Assembly (NCBI GenBank): GCA_002919305.1
Contig: PKFB01000064.1
Coordinates: 1 to 64,000 of the forward strand
DNA: 64,000 nucleotides
Direction of reading: 5' to 3'
From: Actinomycetales bacterium
GTDB lineage: Bacteria; Actinomycetota; Actinomycetes; Mycobacteriales; Micromonosporaceae
Shown: in pieces, positions 34,209-45,303 of the stretch
How positions within the stretch are numbered: position 1 is the first letter of the stretch
Layout: each line of letters begins with the position of its first letter
Program-made: the position numbers and the translations under genes
The notes under the pieces: model-generated
What the model was told of the DNA's origin: nothing
Seen by the model: only the letters and a program-made list of their open reading frames with translations
Database searches by the model: none

Positions 34209-36200
34209 TCACTGTTGGAGAACCGCCACGTCGCCCGCTGGTAGCCGCAGCGGGGACGCGATAGTCCGACCGGTCAGGAGGTCTTTGCCCTCGACCGAAA
34301 TCGTCACGTCGTCATCAGTGTGGTTTATCAAGAACAGGTATGTCCGACCGTCCGGATGGCGACGCCGTACCGCTTCTACGCCCGCCGGAGCCTCGACGGT
34401 CGGGCGTACCCCCGCGGCTTCGGTGACCTGGCTCAGCAGCTTCCCCAAGTCGTCGTCATCGAACCGGGTGGCGACGTACCACGCGGTGCCGGAGCCGTGC
34501 TGCTTGCGGGTGAGGGCCGGTGAGCCGGCAACGGGTCCGCTTGCGAAGGTCGCCAGTACCTCGGCGTCGGTGGCGCGGCCCAGTTCACTCCAGATCCGGC
34601 CGGTCGCGCCGTTGGACAGCGGTATCGTCTCGCCCTCCAACAGCGGGAAGAACTCCTCTACCCGGACCCCAAGCAGGTCCCGGAGGGCGCCGGGATAGCC
34701 GCCCAGCCAAATGTGATCGTTCTCATCAGCGATTCCCGAGAACGGGCCCACCACGAGCGAGCCGCCCTCGTGGACATAGGAGGCGAGTGCCGCGGCGTGC
34801 TCGGCGCTTAAAAGGTAGAGGGCCGGCGCGAGAACCAGGCGGTAGCGGGACAGGTCGCCGCCGGGATGAGCGAAGTCGGCGGTGATCCCGGCACGCCACA
34901 GCGTCCGGTGCCAGGCCCGGATCTCCTCCACCGCTGTCATATCCCGACTGGGATGGCTGTCCTGCTCCTGCGCCCAGATGCTGGAGTAGTCCAGCAGGAT
35001 CGCCACGTCGGCCTCCACTGTGGAGCCAGCCACCTCGGCCAGGGAACGCAGGTCGGAGCCCAGCCGCACCACTTCGCGCCAGATCTTGGAGTCGGTCCCG
35101 GCGTGCGGCACCATCCCAGAGTGGAACTTCTCCGCCCCGGCGGCGGAGGCGCGCCACTGGAAGAACAGCGCTCCGTCGGCGCCCCGGGCGATGTGGGTCA
35201 GGGAGTTACGGCGGGCCTGGCCGGGCTTTTTCGCCACGTTTCGTGGCTGCCAGTTGACCGCGCTGGTGGAGTGCTCCATCAGCAGCCAGGGACGCCCGCC
35301 GGCCAAGGAGCGGGTCAAGTCAGCGGCCAGCGACAGGCCGATGTGGTTGTGGGGATCGGCCGCCCACAGATAGTGGTCGTTGGAGACCACATCCAGCTCA
35401 CGCCCCCACGCCCAGTAGTCCAACTCCCAGGTCGACGCCGCCATCAGGTTCGTGGTGACCGGCACGTCGGGGGTGATGCGACGCAGGATGTCGCGCTCCA
35501 GGCGGTAGCACTCCAGTAGCTCGTCGGAGCAGAACCGCTGGAAGTCCAGCAACTGGGTGGGGTTCGGGAAGGTGGGAGTGGCGCGCGGTGGCAGGATCTG
35601 CTCCCAGGCTGTGTAACGCTGGGACCAGAACGCTGTCCCCCAGGCGCGGTTGAGGTCATCCAGGGAGCCGTATCGACGCCGCAGCCAGGTCCGGAAGGCC
35701 GCGGCGGATACATCGCAGTAGCAGCGCGGGTTGTGGCAGCCGTACTCGTTATGGACATGCCACAGCGCTAAGGCCGGGTGGTCGGCGTACCTGGTCGCTA
35801 GCTGCTCGACTAAAGCGGCCGCGGCTTGGCGATAGACCGGCGAACTGGGGCAGAAAGCCTGACGGCTGCCGTACCACAGGCGTCGCCCATCGGCGTCGAC
35901 GGGGAGAGACTCGGGGTGGGCGTGGGAGAACCACGGCGGTGGCGAGGCGGTGCCGGTGGCCAGGTCCACGAAGATCCCGTGGTCAGCCAGCAGGTCCATC
36001 ACCTCGTCCAGCCATCCGAACTCGTAACGGCCGGGGGCGGGTTCCAGGAACGCCCAGGAGAACACGCCGACCGTCACCAGGTTGACGCCGGCTTCGCGCA
36101 TAAGCGCGACATCCTCCCGCCAGACCTCCGGGGACCACTGCTCAGGGTTGTAGTCGCCGCCGTAGCCGAGGCCGGCGAGCTGAAGGATGAGCGACTGCAT
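34209..36200 (-). CDS. Beta-galactosidase, glycoside hydrolase family 42
   Basis: 663 aa. LGYGGDYNPEQW opens the TIM barrel. The acid/base is E152 in WHVHNEYGCH and the nucleophile E309 in WLLMEHSTSAVNW. Metal-binding cysteines C117, C155, C160 and C162 correspond to the GH42 zinc cluster. The trimerisation domain and the final beta domain follow (total length normal). No signal peptide, so it acts on imported galactosides in the cytoplasm. ATG 36198-36200 is chosen because GGAG lies 9 nt upstream; ATG at 36215 is inside a palindrome and has no spaced ribosome-binding site. First gene of the GH42-deoR-galTEK block. Confidence 0.95.
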   Translation of the reverse strand: MQSLILQLAGLGYGGDYNPEQWSPEVWREDVALMREAGVNLVTVGVFSWAFLEPAPGRYEFGWLDEVMDLLADHGIFVDLATGTASPPPWFSHAHPESLPVDADGRRLWYGSRQAFCPSSPVYRQAAAALVEQLATRYADHPALALWHVHNEYGCHNPRCYCDVSAAAFRTWLRRRYGSLDDLNRAWGTAFWSQRYTAWEQILPPRATPTFPNPTQLLDFQRFCSDELLECYRLERDILRRITPDVPVTTNLMAASTWELDYWAWGRELDVVSNDHYLWAADPHNHIGLSLAADLTRSLAGGRPWLLMEHSTSAVNWQPRNVAKKPGQARRNSLTHIARGADGALFFQWRASAAGAEKFHSGMVPHAGTDSKIWREVVRLGSDLRSLAEVAGSTVEADVAILLDYSSIWAQEQDSHPSRDMTAVEEIRAWHRTLWRAGITADFAHPGGDLSRYRLVLAPALYLLSAEHAAALASYVHEGGSLVVGPFSGIADENDHIWLGGYPGALRDLLGVRVEEFFPLLEGETIPLSNGATGRIWSELGRATDAEVLATFASGPVAGSPALTRKQHGSGTAWYVATRFDDDDLGKLLSQVTEAAGVRPTVEAPAGVEAVRRRHPDGRTYLFLINHTDDDVTISVEGKDLLTGRTIASPLRLPAGDVAVLQQ

Positions 36201-36214
36201 GTGCTCAGACTCCA

Positions 36215-36230
36215 TCCTGATCGATCAGGA
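36215..36230. promoter_or_regulatory. 16-bp perfect palindrome at the front of the beta-galactosidase operon
   Basis: TCCTGATCGATCAGGA, 15 nt before the preferred GH42 start and about 78 nt from the promoter of the divergent importer. It is a good operator candidate for the DeoR-family regulator or another sugar regulator. Binding is inferred from position and symmetry only. Confidence 0.5.
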
Positions 36231-36307
36231 GTCAACATAATCTGACGAAACAGCGCGTCACTCCGATGTGGATGCGCGCTGAGATAGCCTAACAGCGGTT
36301 GTAGGGG

Positions 36308-36336
36308 TTGACATAGATCACACCCGTCGCTGGAAT
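36308..36336 (+). promoter_or_regulatory. Sigma-70-type promoter of the sugar importer
   Basis: TTGACA (36308-36313), 17-nt spacer, TGGAAT (36331-36336). Consensus -35 and ideal spacing, with a weaker -10. The predicted transcript has a leader of about 100 nt before the receptor gene. Confidence 0.6.
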
Positions 36337-36442
36337 GTGATTAATTTTGAAGGAACACGTTGACATGTGAACGGCGGATGGCCGCCATGATGGATACCCC
36401 TGACCGACGTTGACCTCTAACAGGCGCGGGAGGTTGTCCCCC

Positions 36443-37777
36443 ATGTCCCCCTTCCCCTCCAGCAGGTTTCCTCATCCCCACCCTCATCCCACTCAGTTCG
36501 GCGTCCCCGTCCTGTCCCGCCGTGGCCTGCTGCGGGGCGCGGCGGTTGGCACGGGCGCGCTTGGGTTATCTGGCCTGCTCAGCGCATGTGGCGAGCGCCC
36601 CGCGGATGAGAACACCGTGACCTTTGGCTCTAACCAGTCCGACCCGGTGCCGCGGGAAGCCCTCGCTCAGGTGGTCGCCACTTTCGAAGAAGAGAGTGAT
36701 CTGACTGTTGAAGTCAACACAGTCGATCACAACACGTTCCAGGAGAACATCAACCGTTACCTGCAGGGCACACCGGACGACGTCTTCACCTGGTTCGCCG
36801 GCTACCGGATGCAGTTCTTTGCCGCCCAAGGGCTGCTGACCCCGATCTCCGATGTCTGGGAGGACATTGGAGACCAGTACAGCGACGCGATGCGCGATCA
36901 GTCCACTGGGGAGGATGGCGAGCAGTACTTCGTGCCGTTCTACTACTACCCCTGGGCGATGTTCTACCGGCCGAGCGTCTGGGCCGAGCGCGGCTACACG
37001 CCTCCCACCACATTCGACGAGTACATCGCGCTGTGTGACCGGATGCGCGCCGACGGGCTGGTCCCGATCGCGTTCGGCAACGAAGACGGCTGGCCCGCCA
37101 TGGGCACCTTCGACTACCTCAACATGCGGATCAACGGCTATGAGTTCCACGCCGCACTCATGCGGGGCGAGGAATCCTGGGAGGATCCGGCGGTCCGCGA
37201 GGTGTTCGCCACCTGGGCGGAGCTGCTGCCGTACTGCCAGGAGGGGGCCAACGGACGGATCTGGCAGGACGCCGCCCAGGCTCTGGTCAACGGCGAGGCG
37301 GGTATGTACCTGCTCGGGATGTTCGTTGGTCAGCAGTTCCCCGATGACCAGCGTGATGACCTGGACTTCTTCCCATTCCCGGAGATCAACCCCGAGCACG
37401 GTCAGGGTGCCGTCGAGGCGCCGATCGACGGGTTCTTGATCTCTGCGGAAGCCCGCAACGTGGACGGCGCTAAGGAGTTGCTGCGGTTCCTGGCCAGCGC
37501 CGAGGCCCAGGAGCTCTACCTCGCCTCGGACCCCAACAACATCGCGGCCAACAGCACCGCGGACACCAGCAACTACAGCGCGATGCAGAACAAGGCGGTC
37601 GAACTGGTCAGCAACGCCACCCACATCAGCCAGTTCATGGACCGCGACACGCGACCTGACTTCGCCTCGACCGTGATGATCCCCTCGCTTCAGCAGTTCA
37701 TCAACGACCCGAGTGACATCGACGGGCTGCTCCGCCAGATCGAGGAGCAGAAGCAGAGCATCTTCGACGACGAGTAA
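36443..37777 (+). CDS. Sugar ABC transporter substrate-binding lipoprotein (family 1), Tat-type signal
   Basis: 444 aa. An unusual Pro/His-rich start (HPHPHP at 11-16) precedes a twin-arginine motif (SRRGLLRGAAVGTGALGLSGLLSAC; Arg26-Arg27, lipid Cys49), so it is a Tat-exported lipoprotein. The body has the family-1 pattern LTVEVNTVDHNTFQENINRYLQGTPDDVFTWFAGYR and GLVPIAFGNEDGWPAMG. GGGAGG lies 8 nt before ATG 36443, preferred over a start at 36410. It is divergent from the beta-galactosidase operon, which points to lactose or a galacto-oligosaccharide as substrate. Confidence 0.92.
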   Translation: MSPFPSSRFPHPHPHPTQFGVPVLSRRGLLRGAAVGTGALGLSGLLSACGERPADENTVTFGSNQSDPVPREALAQVVATFEEESDLTVEVNTVDHNTFQENINRYLQGTPDDVFTWFAGYRMQFFAAQGLLTPISDVWEDIGDQYSDAMRDQSTGEDGEQYFVPFYYYPWAMFYRPSVWAERGYTPPTTFDEYIALCDRMRADGLVPIAFGNEDGWPAMGTFDYLNMRINGYEFHAALMRGEESWEDPAVREVFATWAELLPYCQEGANGRIWQDAAQALVNGEAGMYLLGMFVGQQFPDDQRDDLDFFPFPEINPEHGQGAVEAPIDGFLISAEARNVDGAKELLRFLASAEAQELYLASDPNNIAANSTADTSNYSAMQNKAVELVSNATHISQFMDRDTRPDFASTVMIPSLQQFINDPSDIDGLLRQIEEQKQSIFDDE

Positions 37778-37883
37778 GCCAACGAGCACAAGCACGTAAG
37801 CGAGCGAGCCGGCGGGCCCAGCGGGCCCGGCACGTCAAGGACGGATCGAGTACGGATCTGAAGGACGAACGGAAGGCAGTGGC

Positions 37884-38840
37884 GTGACCACGACACCCCT
37901 CGCCCCATCCGCGGGGGCCACCACGTCGTCGGATGGACCACCTTCGGGGAGCCGCCGGGCCCGTCGGGTCCGGCGGCTGGGGCCCCGGGATATCACGGTG
38001 CTGGCCGTGCTGCTCGGGGCGGCCCTGGTGCTGGATCTGGCGCTCGTGTGGGGTCCCACCGTGGCCTCGATCACGTTGTCGTTCACAGACTGGAACGGCA
38101 TCAGCGACCTGAGGTGGGTCGGTACCGAGAACTACCAGGACATCGTCTCCACCTACCCGCCTTTCCAACGCGCGGTCCGTAACAACGTGCTGTGGTTGGC
38201 CTTCCTAGCACTGGTCGCCACTCCGCTGGGCCTGCTATTTGCGGTCCTGTTGGACCGGGAGATCCGGTTCACGCGGTTCTACCAGAGCGCCTTCTACCTG
38301 CCGGTTGTGCTCTCATTGGCGATCGTCGGTTTCATCGCACAGCTGGTCTACGCCCGCGACTACGGCGCGCTCAACGCGTTGCTGGGGCGCGAGAACAACC
38401 CGATCGACTGGCTGGGAGATCCCGACATCAACATTTGGGCGGTGTTGGGCGCGGCGGGCTGGCGTCACGTCGGGTACGTGATGATCCTCTACCTGGCCGG
38501 GCTGAAGGCGGTGGATCCCAGCCTGAAAGAGGCGGCCGCGATCGACGGCGCGAGCGAGGTACAGACCTTCTTCCGGGTGACGCTCCCGACCATGCGGCCG
38601 ATCAACATCATCGTGCTCGTCATCACCGTCATCGAAGGGCTGCGGGCTTTCGACATCGTTTACGCGATCAACAACGGCCGCAATGGTCTGGAGCTGCTGT
38701 CGGTTCTGGTTACCGAGAACATCGTCGGTGAGGCGAGCCGGATCGGCTTCGGATCGGCGCTCGCGGTCATTCTGCTGGTGATCGCATTGGGGTTCATCGT
38801 CACCTATCTGGTACAGATCCTGCGGGAGGACCGCCGATGA
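37884..38840 (+). CDS. Sugar ABC transporter permease (MalF/UgpA type)
   Basis: 318 aa. A polar N-terminus of about 40 residues precedes six TM helices; the first periplasmic part contains SFTDWNGISDLRWVGTENYQDI, typical of this class. The EAA loop is EAAAIDGASEVQTFFRVTLPTMRP. The start is GTG with GGAAGG upstream. It overlaps the next permease by 4 nt. No ATPase gene is in the cluster, so a shared MsiK-type ATPase is likely to energise it, as known for Streptomyces sugar importers. Confidence 0.93.
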   Translation: MTTTPLAPSAGATTSSDGPPSGSRRARRVRRLGPRDITVLAVLLGAALVLDLALVWGPTVASITLSFTDWNGISDLRWVGTENYQDIVSTYPPFQRAVRNNVLWLAFLALVATPLGLLFAVLLDREIRFTRFYQSAFYLPVVLSLAIVGFIAQLVYARDYGALNALLGRENNPIDWLGDPDINIWAVLGAAGWRHVGYVMILYLAGLKAVDPSLKEAAAIDGASEVQTFFRVTLPTMRPINIIVLVITVIEGLRAFDIVYAINNGRNGLELLSVLVTENIVGEASRIGFGSALAVILLVIALGFIVTYLVQILREDRR

Positions 38841-39778
38841 CCGCCGTCACCTCGACCTCACCGGCCACTCCGCCGTCGACGACCGGTGCGTCTGGGGTCT
38901 CCAGCGCCCAGCGGCGGAAGCGACGGATCACTCCCGCGCGGATTGCGCTCCATATCGTTCTGATGACGGCGGCCCTCGGGTGGCTGGCGCCGGTACTGCT
39001 GGCGGTGTACGCGTCGCTGCGCCCGTATGCCGACACCGCGGCCCACGGGTACCTGTCCTGGCCGGAGCGACTCACGTTCGACTACTACATCCAGGTCTGG
39101 CAGGACGCGGAGCTGCCGCGGTACTTCTTCAACACGCTGATCGTCACCGTGCCAGCGGTGATCATCATCCTGTTCCTAGCCTCGTTCGTGGCCTACGCGA
39201 TCGCACGGGTGCGGCTACCCGGCGCTCGAGTGCTGCTGGTGCTGTTCACCGCCGGCAACCTCCTGCCACCCCAGGTACTGATCACGCCGCTGTACGTGCT
39301 CTACAACAAGTTGCCGTTGCCGTGGTGGATCTCCGACTCGATGAGCCTGTACGACTCCTACCTGGGCCTGATCGCGATCCACGTCGCGTTCCAGCTGGGA
39401 TTCTGTGTGTTCGTCCTGGCCAACTACATGCGGCAGATCCCCACCGAGATCACAGAGGCGGCGTTGGTTGACGGCGCTGGGCTGTGGAAGCGGTACCTCA
39501 CCGTCACCCTGCCGCTGGCCAGACCAGCCCTGGCGGCGCTGGCCACACTGGAATTCACCTGGATCTACAACGATTTCCTGTGGGCCCTGGTGTTGATGTC
39601 CTCCGGTGACAAACTGCCGATCACCAGCGCCCTGAATAACCTGCGGGGCCAGTTCTTCACCGACTACAACCTGCTGGCCGCGGGGGCGGTGCTGGTCGCG
39701 CTGCCGACGATCATCGTCTTCAACTTGCTGCAGAAGCAGTTCATCGCCGGGCTCACGCTTGGCGCCAACAAGGGGTGA
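38837..39778 (+). CDS. Sugar ABC transporter permease (MalG/UgpE type)
   Basis: 313 aa with six TM helices after a Ser/Thr-rich tail. YFFNTLIVTVPAVIIILFLASFVAYAIARVRLPG and the EAA loop EAALVDGAGLWKRYLTVTLPLARPALAALA are typical of the second sugar permease, as is the ending QKQFIAGLTLGANKG. ATGA overlap with the first permease. Last gene of the importer; no terminator was obvious directly after it. Confidence 0.93.
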   Translation: MTAVTSTSPATPPSTTGASGVSSAQRRKRRITPARIALHIVLMTAALGWLAPVLLAVYASLRPYADTAAHGYLSWPERLTFDYYIQVWQDAELPRYFFNTLIVTVPAVIIILFLASFVAYAIARVRLPGARVLLVLFTAGNLLPPQVLITPLYVLYNKLPLPWWISDSMSLYDSYLGLIAIHVAFQLGFCVFVLANYMRQIPTEITEAALVDGAGLWKRYLTVTLPLARPALAALATLEFTWIYNDFLWALVLMSSGDKLPITSALNNLRGQFFTDYNLLAAGAVLVALPTIIVFNLLQKQFIAGLTLGANKG

Positions 39779-40081
39779 GGCCTGGCACTGACGGGAGCAG
39801 GCTCGCGGTGCACGGCACGCAGCCCTGGGCATGGTACGCGGCGGGCATCCCGGGCCAGCCTTCTCACGGGGCTATCCCGCCCGGCGCCGGTTCGATCTCG
39901 TGGTTCGAGCCGATGCCGGGCGGAGTCGTCACGGCGTACCACCAGGTTGTCGCCCGGTCAGCGATTTTCAGGCATCTCAGATTTATCGGTGTTACCCCTA
40001 CGATGCAGGCTTACCGGGCGATACCCGGACGGCGGCTGGGGTTAAGCGCCGCACCCCCACCGACCCTGTGAGGATGGGTGG
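39779..40081 (+). other. Intergenic region before the GT87-type gene
   Basis: 303 bp. An open frame covers it but shows no homology, no good ribosome-binding site and no conserved neighbour link. A GAGGAT box (40070-40075 region) lies just before the next GTG start and may be a -10. No other structure was recognised. Confidence 0.35.
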
Positions 40082-41464
40082 GTGCTGCGTACCGCCGATG
40101 TCCCTGGCTCAGCCGGGCCCCGTGAGTTCACCGGAACCGTCGAAGGCGTCAGGTCACCTCGAAGTCGACTGTGGCGTCTGACCCCTTTGCCCGTTCTCCT
40201 GGCGGTCACCGGGGTGACTTTCCTGCTGGGGTGGCTTCAAAAGCGCCCCTGTCAGGAAGCGGGCTGGCGCGGCTACGACGTCATGATGGGGAAGCTGTGC
40301 TACAGCGACATCCCACTGCTATACCGTGACCGTGCCTTCGGCATGGGCGAGTTCGCGTACGCGGTGGTCGACGAGGTACGCACCCTGGAGTACCCGGTCC
40401 TCACCGGACTGTTCGCCGACGTCCTGGCGCGGTTGAGCCGGTGGCTGCTCGGAGTTGACGCGGCACAGCAGGACATCGAGTGGGTGTCGTTGACCTATTT
40501 CGAAGTCAACGTCCTAGCGCTGACTCTATTAGGTTTAGTGGCGGTGTGGGCCACCGCCCGTACTGCCGCTAACCCTTGGCACGCCCTGATGATGGCCGCC
40601 GCGCCCTCGTTAGCGGTCGCCGCCACTATCAACTGGGACATGCTGGCGGTGGCGCTCACCGCGCTGGCTCTCTTAACCTGGGCCCGAGGTCGTGCAGTGC
40701 TGGCCGGCGTGTTCATCGGCCTCGGGGTGGCCGCCAAGCTCTACACGGTTTTCCTGCTGTGGCCACTGCTGGTGCTGTGCCTGCGGACCGGACGGCTCAG
40801 GGAATTCTGGCGGACTACTGTGGCCGCGGCCGTGGCGTGGGCGGCGGTCAACCTGCCAGTACTGGTGATCAGCCCGGCCGGCTGGTGGGAGTTTTGGAGC
40901 TTCAACTCCGAGCGGGGCGCGGAGTTCGGCTCCCTGTGGTACGGGCTGCAGGTAGCCGGGTATCCGGTGCCCCACCTCAATCCGATCGCGATGGGGCTGC
41001 TGATCGTGGCCTGCCTGGGAATCGGGGCGCTGGCGCTGTGGGCGCCCCGCCGCCCCCGGTTGACCCAGCTGGCCTTTTTGACCGTGGCGGCGTTTTTGCT
41101 GTTGAACAAGGTCTATTCGCCGCAATACGTGCTGTGGCTGCTGCCGCTGGTCGTGCTCGCCAGGCCAGACTGGCGTGACGTCGTCATCTGGCAGTTCACC
41201 GAAATGATCTACTGGGTCGCGGTGTGGCGCTATATCGGCGGCTACTTCGGCGAGGAGCTGTGGCTGTACTGGGGAGCTATCGGGATCCGGATCGCCGGCA
41301 CCCTCTATCTGGTCATCCTCGTCGTACGGGACATCTTGGCCCCGGACCACGACCCGGTACGCCGATCCGGTGCGGACGACCCCGCCGGCGGGGTCTTCAA
41401 CTGGGCGGTCGACAGGCTGCGCGGTTTCAGGCCCGTGCCACGGCGGACCGCCACCGTGGCTTAA
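40082..41464 (+). CDS. GT87-family (DUF2029-like) polyprenol-sugar glycosyltransferase
   Basis: 460 aa polytopic membrane protein of the GT-C class. After a short cytoplasmic tail there are about 9-11 TM helices. The first extracytoplasmic loop carries YSDIPLLYRDRAFGMGEFAY and EYPVLTGL, where GT-C enzymes hold catalytic acidic residues; WDMLAVALTALALLTWARGR and KVYSPQYVLWLLPLVVLARP are the conserved later segments of actinobacterial GT87 mannosyltransferase-like proteins. Likely substrate is a polyprenyl-phosphate sugar; the acceptor is unknown. GTG start close to a GAGGAT box. Confidence 0.82.
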   Translation: MLRTADVPGSAGPREFTGTVEGVRSPRSRLWRLTPLPVLLAVTGVTFLLGWLQKRPCQEAGWRGYDVMMGKLCYSDIPLLYRDRAFGMGEFAYAVVDEVRTLEYPVLTGLFADVLARLSRWLLGVDAAQQDIEWVSLTYFEVNVLALTLLGLVAVWATARTAANPWHALMMAAAPSLAVAATINWDMLAVALTALALLTWARGRAVLAGVFIGLGVAAKLYTVFLLWPLLVLCLRTGRLREFWRTTVAAAVAWAAVNLPVLVISPAGWWEFWSFNSERGAEFGSLWYGLQVAGYPVPHLNPIAMGLLIVACLGIGALALWAPRRPRLTQLAFLTVAAFLLLNKVYSPQYVLWLLPLVVLARPDWRDVVIWQFTEMIYWVAVWRYIGGYFGEELWLYWGAIGIRIAGTLYLVILVVRDILAPDHDPVRRSGADDPAGGVFNWAVDRLRGFRPVPRRTATVA

Positions 41465-41472
41465 GGAGGGGA

Positions 41473-41507
41473 CACAGGGGGTACGTGGGCCAGGTGTACC
41501 CCCTGTG
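41473..41507. terminator. Bidirectional terminator, GGGGGTAC-stem family copy 1
   Basis: CACAGGGGGTAC (41473-41484) pairs with GTACCCCCTGTG (41496-41507). It lies 8 nt after the GT87 stop and 15 nt before the convergent stop of the Asp-box gene. The same stem occurs again at 48373-48403. Confidence 0.8.
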
Positions 41508-41522
41508 CGTTCCCCCCGACAG

Positions 41523-42891
41523 TCAGTCGGTGGGATCCGGTACCGGGATCCGCTGCCAGTTCAGGCCATCCCTGGAGATGTGGAACGCGGTCGGATCCCA
41601 GGTGTAGAAACCGCCCTCCACCGGCGTCACATACGTCGCGAGGGCTGCGGTCCCCACCTCTCGCCGCAAGTCCACCCGTTCCCAGGTCACGCCACGGTCG
41701 GTGCTGAGGAAGAAGCTGTCGTACCTCGTGAGATTCATGATCAGCATCCCGCCGTCTTCGTGAACCCCGATTGGTGGCCTTCCAAGGCTTTCTCCGTTTT
41801 CGGAGACGGTGGAATCGAGCTGACTCCAGGTCGCTCCACCGTCGTCACTGTGGAAGAGCGCCACTAGCCTGTGAGAGGGGTAAACGTCCCAATTGGGGTA
41901 ATCTGCGCGGACCAGAACGGCGTAGGCGGTCACGCCATCATGGGTGCCCACGGAGAACCGGTACGCCTCGTTCTCCGAATTCTGTCCGATCGGAGCCGTC
42001 CAGGTGTGCCAGGTTCGACCCCGGTCGTGACTGACGGCGATCGCGGGGCTCTGGGTGGCCGGATCGGTACCCGCCACCCAGAGCCCCGCCGAGGTGGGGA
42101 TGTAGGGAGATGGGGACAAGTCAGTCAGGGGTGGCTGGTAAGCCAGCGGGGCGATCACTCCAGTGGCCAAGTCGATCGAGACGAGGGGGCAGCTCGCGCT
42201 GGTGAAGAACTCATGGCAGGCGAGTAACCGGCTGCCCTCGGGAACCTCATCGAATGGCTCGTCGCTGACGGTTACCTCCTGCCACGTCTCACCGTTATCG
42301 GAGCTGTATCTCCACTCGACACCAGCGACGAGGTCTGGGAATGACGCCTGAAGGGCCTGCTCGGAATCGGAGTCAGGGTGTGCGTCGGGCGCCTCGGGCG
42401 TACTGGTGCCGTTGGAGCTGGAGAAGGACAGCAGCAGGTGGTCATCGCCCAGAGGGACCACGGTGGGGGGCTGGTAATCAACCAGAAGTGAATAGGCATT
42501 CTGACTTGGGTCGGTACCGAGGCTTGGGCGAATATCCAGCTCCGGGAGGGGATTGCTATCCCAATTTTCGCCGCCGTCGGTGGTGACGGTTAACCAGCGC
42601 TCACACGTTGTCATCCGACATCTTTCGGTATAGGCGTACAGCTGGTCGATACTGGCGGCGAATAGTGCCTGGTGCAGGTACGTGGGGATTCTGGATGTCT
42701 CTTCCGCGATTGGCTCGCCGTCCCGGTTGGCGAGCACCACGCCGACACCGGCGACGCCGGCGATGACAGCGGCCCCTGTCAACGCAGCGGCGATCCGGTA
42801 ACGGCGGCGGGTTTGAAGTTGGTGAGCGCGTGTCTGGATCACATCGAACCCCGGTTGGAGCGTGACACGTTCGATCTCCTCGCGGAGCCGG

Positions 42892-42911
<20 letters not shown>
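41523..42911 (-). CDS. Single-pass membrane protein with extracellular Asp-box (sialidase-like) propeller
   Basis: 462 aa. Residues 1-37 are cytoplasmic and charged; 38-61 form one TM helix (YRIAAALTGAAVIAGVAG-VGVVL); the rest is extracellular. Five complete Asp boxes (S/T-x-D-x-G-x-x-W) are at 110-117, 203-210, 294-301, 355-362 and 403-410, with a shortened sixth (SRDGLNW) at 446-452, the repeat of sialidase/BNR beta-propellers. Cysteines pair up at 98/103 and 232/241. No sialidase catalytic set was recognised. It overlaps the ECF sigma gene by 20 nt, so it is probably the sigma factor's membrane partner or anti-sigma. No zinc anti-sigma motif (HxxxCxxC) is present. Confidence 0.82.
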
Positions 42912-44687
<1,776 letters not shown>

Positions 44688-44703
44688 TGTGGGTGGGCTC
44701 GCG

Positions 44704-45288
44704 ATGACCACCGACGCCGCACCTTTTCAACGGGGTATCTCGGGGCAGGCGCCGTGTCCGGCGACCCGCACCATCGGGGTGGCGATTCCCATCCCGGAAC
44801 CGTGGGCCAGCCAGTTAACCGAACGACGCGCCGCGGCCGGGGATCCCCAGGCGGCGAATGTGCCGGCTCATCTGACCTTGGTGGGGCCGACACAGATCAC
44901 TGACGAGCCGTTGTCGGATATCGAGGAACATCTGTGCCGGGTGGCCGCTGATCATTCGACATTCACGCTGCATCTGCGCGGCACCGGCACTTTCCGGCCA
45001 GTAAGTGACGTGGTGTTCATCGCCGTGGTAGCCGGGATCAGCGAATGCGAGGTGTTGGAGCGGGCGCTGCGTACCGGACCGCTGGACCGGGAGCTGCGGT
45101 TCCCGTACCACCCTCACGTCACGGTCGCCCACGACGTGGACGGGGCGATCGGACAGGAACGACTGGATCAGGTCTTTGAGGACATGGCGGGTTTCGAAGC
45201 CCGCTTTCAGGTGTCGTGTTTCACCCTCTACGAACACGGCGCGGATGGATGTTGGCGGCCACGACGCGACTTTCCCTTGGGGGGTTGA
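44704..45288 (+). CDS. 2'-5' RNA ligase family (2H phosphoesterase) protein
   Basis: 194 aa. Two H-x-T motifs, H56-L-T (HLTLVGPT) and H138-V-T (HVTVAHD), about 80 residues apart, define the 2H phosphoesterase active site. The family includes RNA 2',3'-cyclic phosphodiesterases (ThpR) and proteins of unknown substrate. It lies 16 nt after trpS and 15 nt before the YihY gene, the conserved actinobacterial order, which suggests co-transcription. ATG is used; GTG 44692 in frame is an alternative with a GTGGGTGGG stretch instead of a clean ribosome-binding site. Confidence 0.88.
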   Translation: MTTDAAPFQRGISGQAPCPATRTIGVAIPIPEPWASQLTERRAAAGDPQAANVPAHLTLVGPTQITDEPLSDIEEHLCRVAADHSTFTLHLRGTGTFRPVSDVVFIAVVAGISECEVLERALRTGPLDRELRFPYHPHVTVAHDVDGAIGQERLDQVFEDMAGFEARFQVSCFTLYEHGADGCWRPRRDFPLGG

Positions 45289-45303
45289 GCGTGATTACGT
45301 GTC

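Noticed and set aside
39775-40071. 98-aa open frame between the sugar permease and the GT87 gene
   Set aside because: It starts inside the permease stop region, lacks a ribosome-binding site and shows no recognisable motif.
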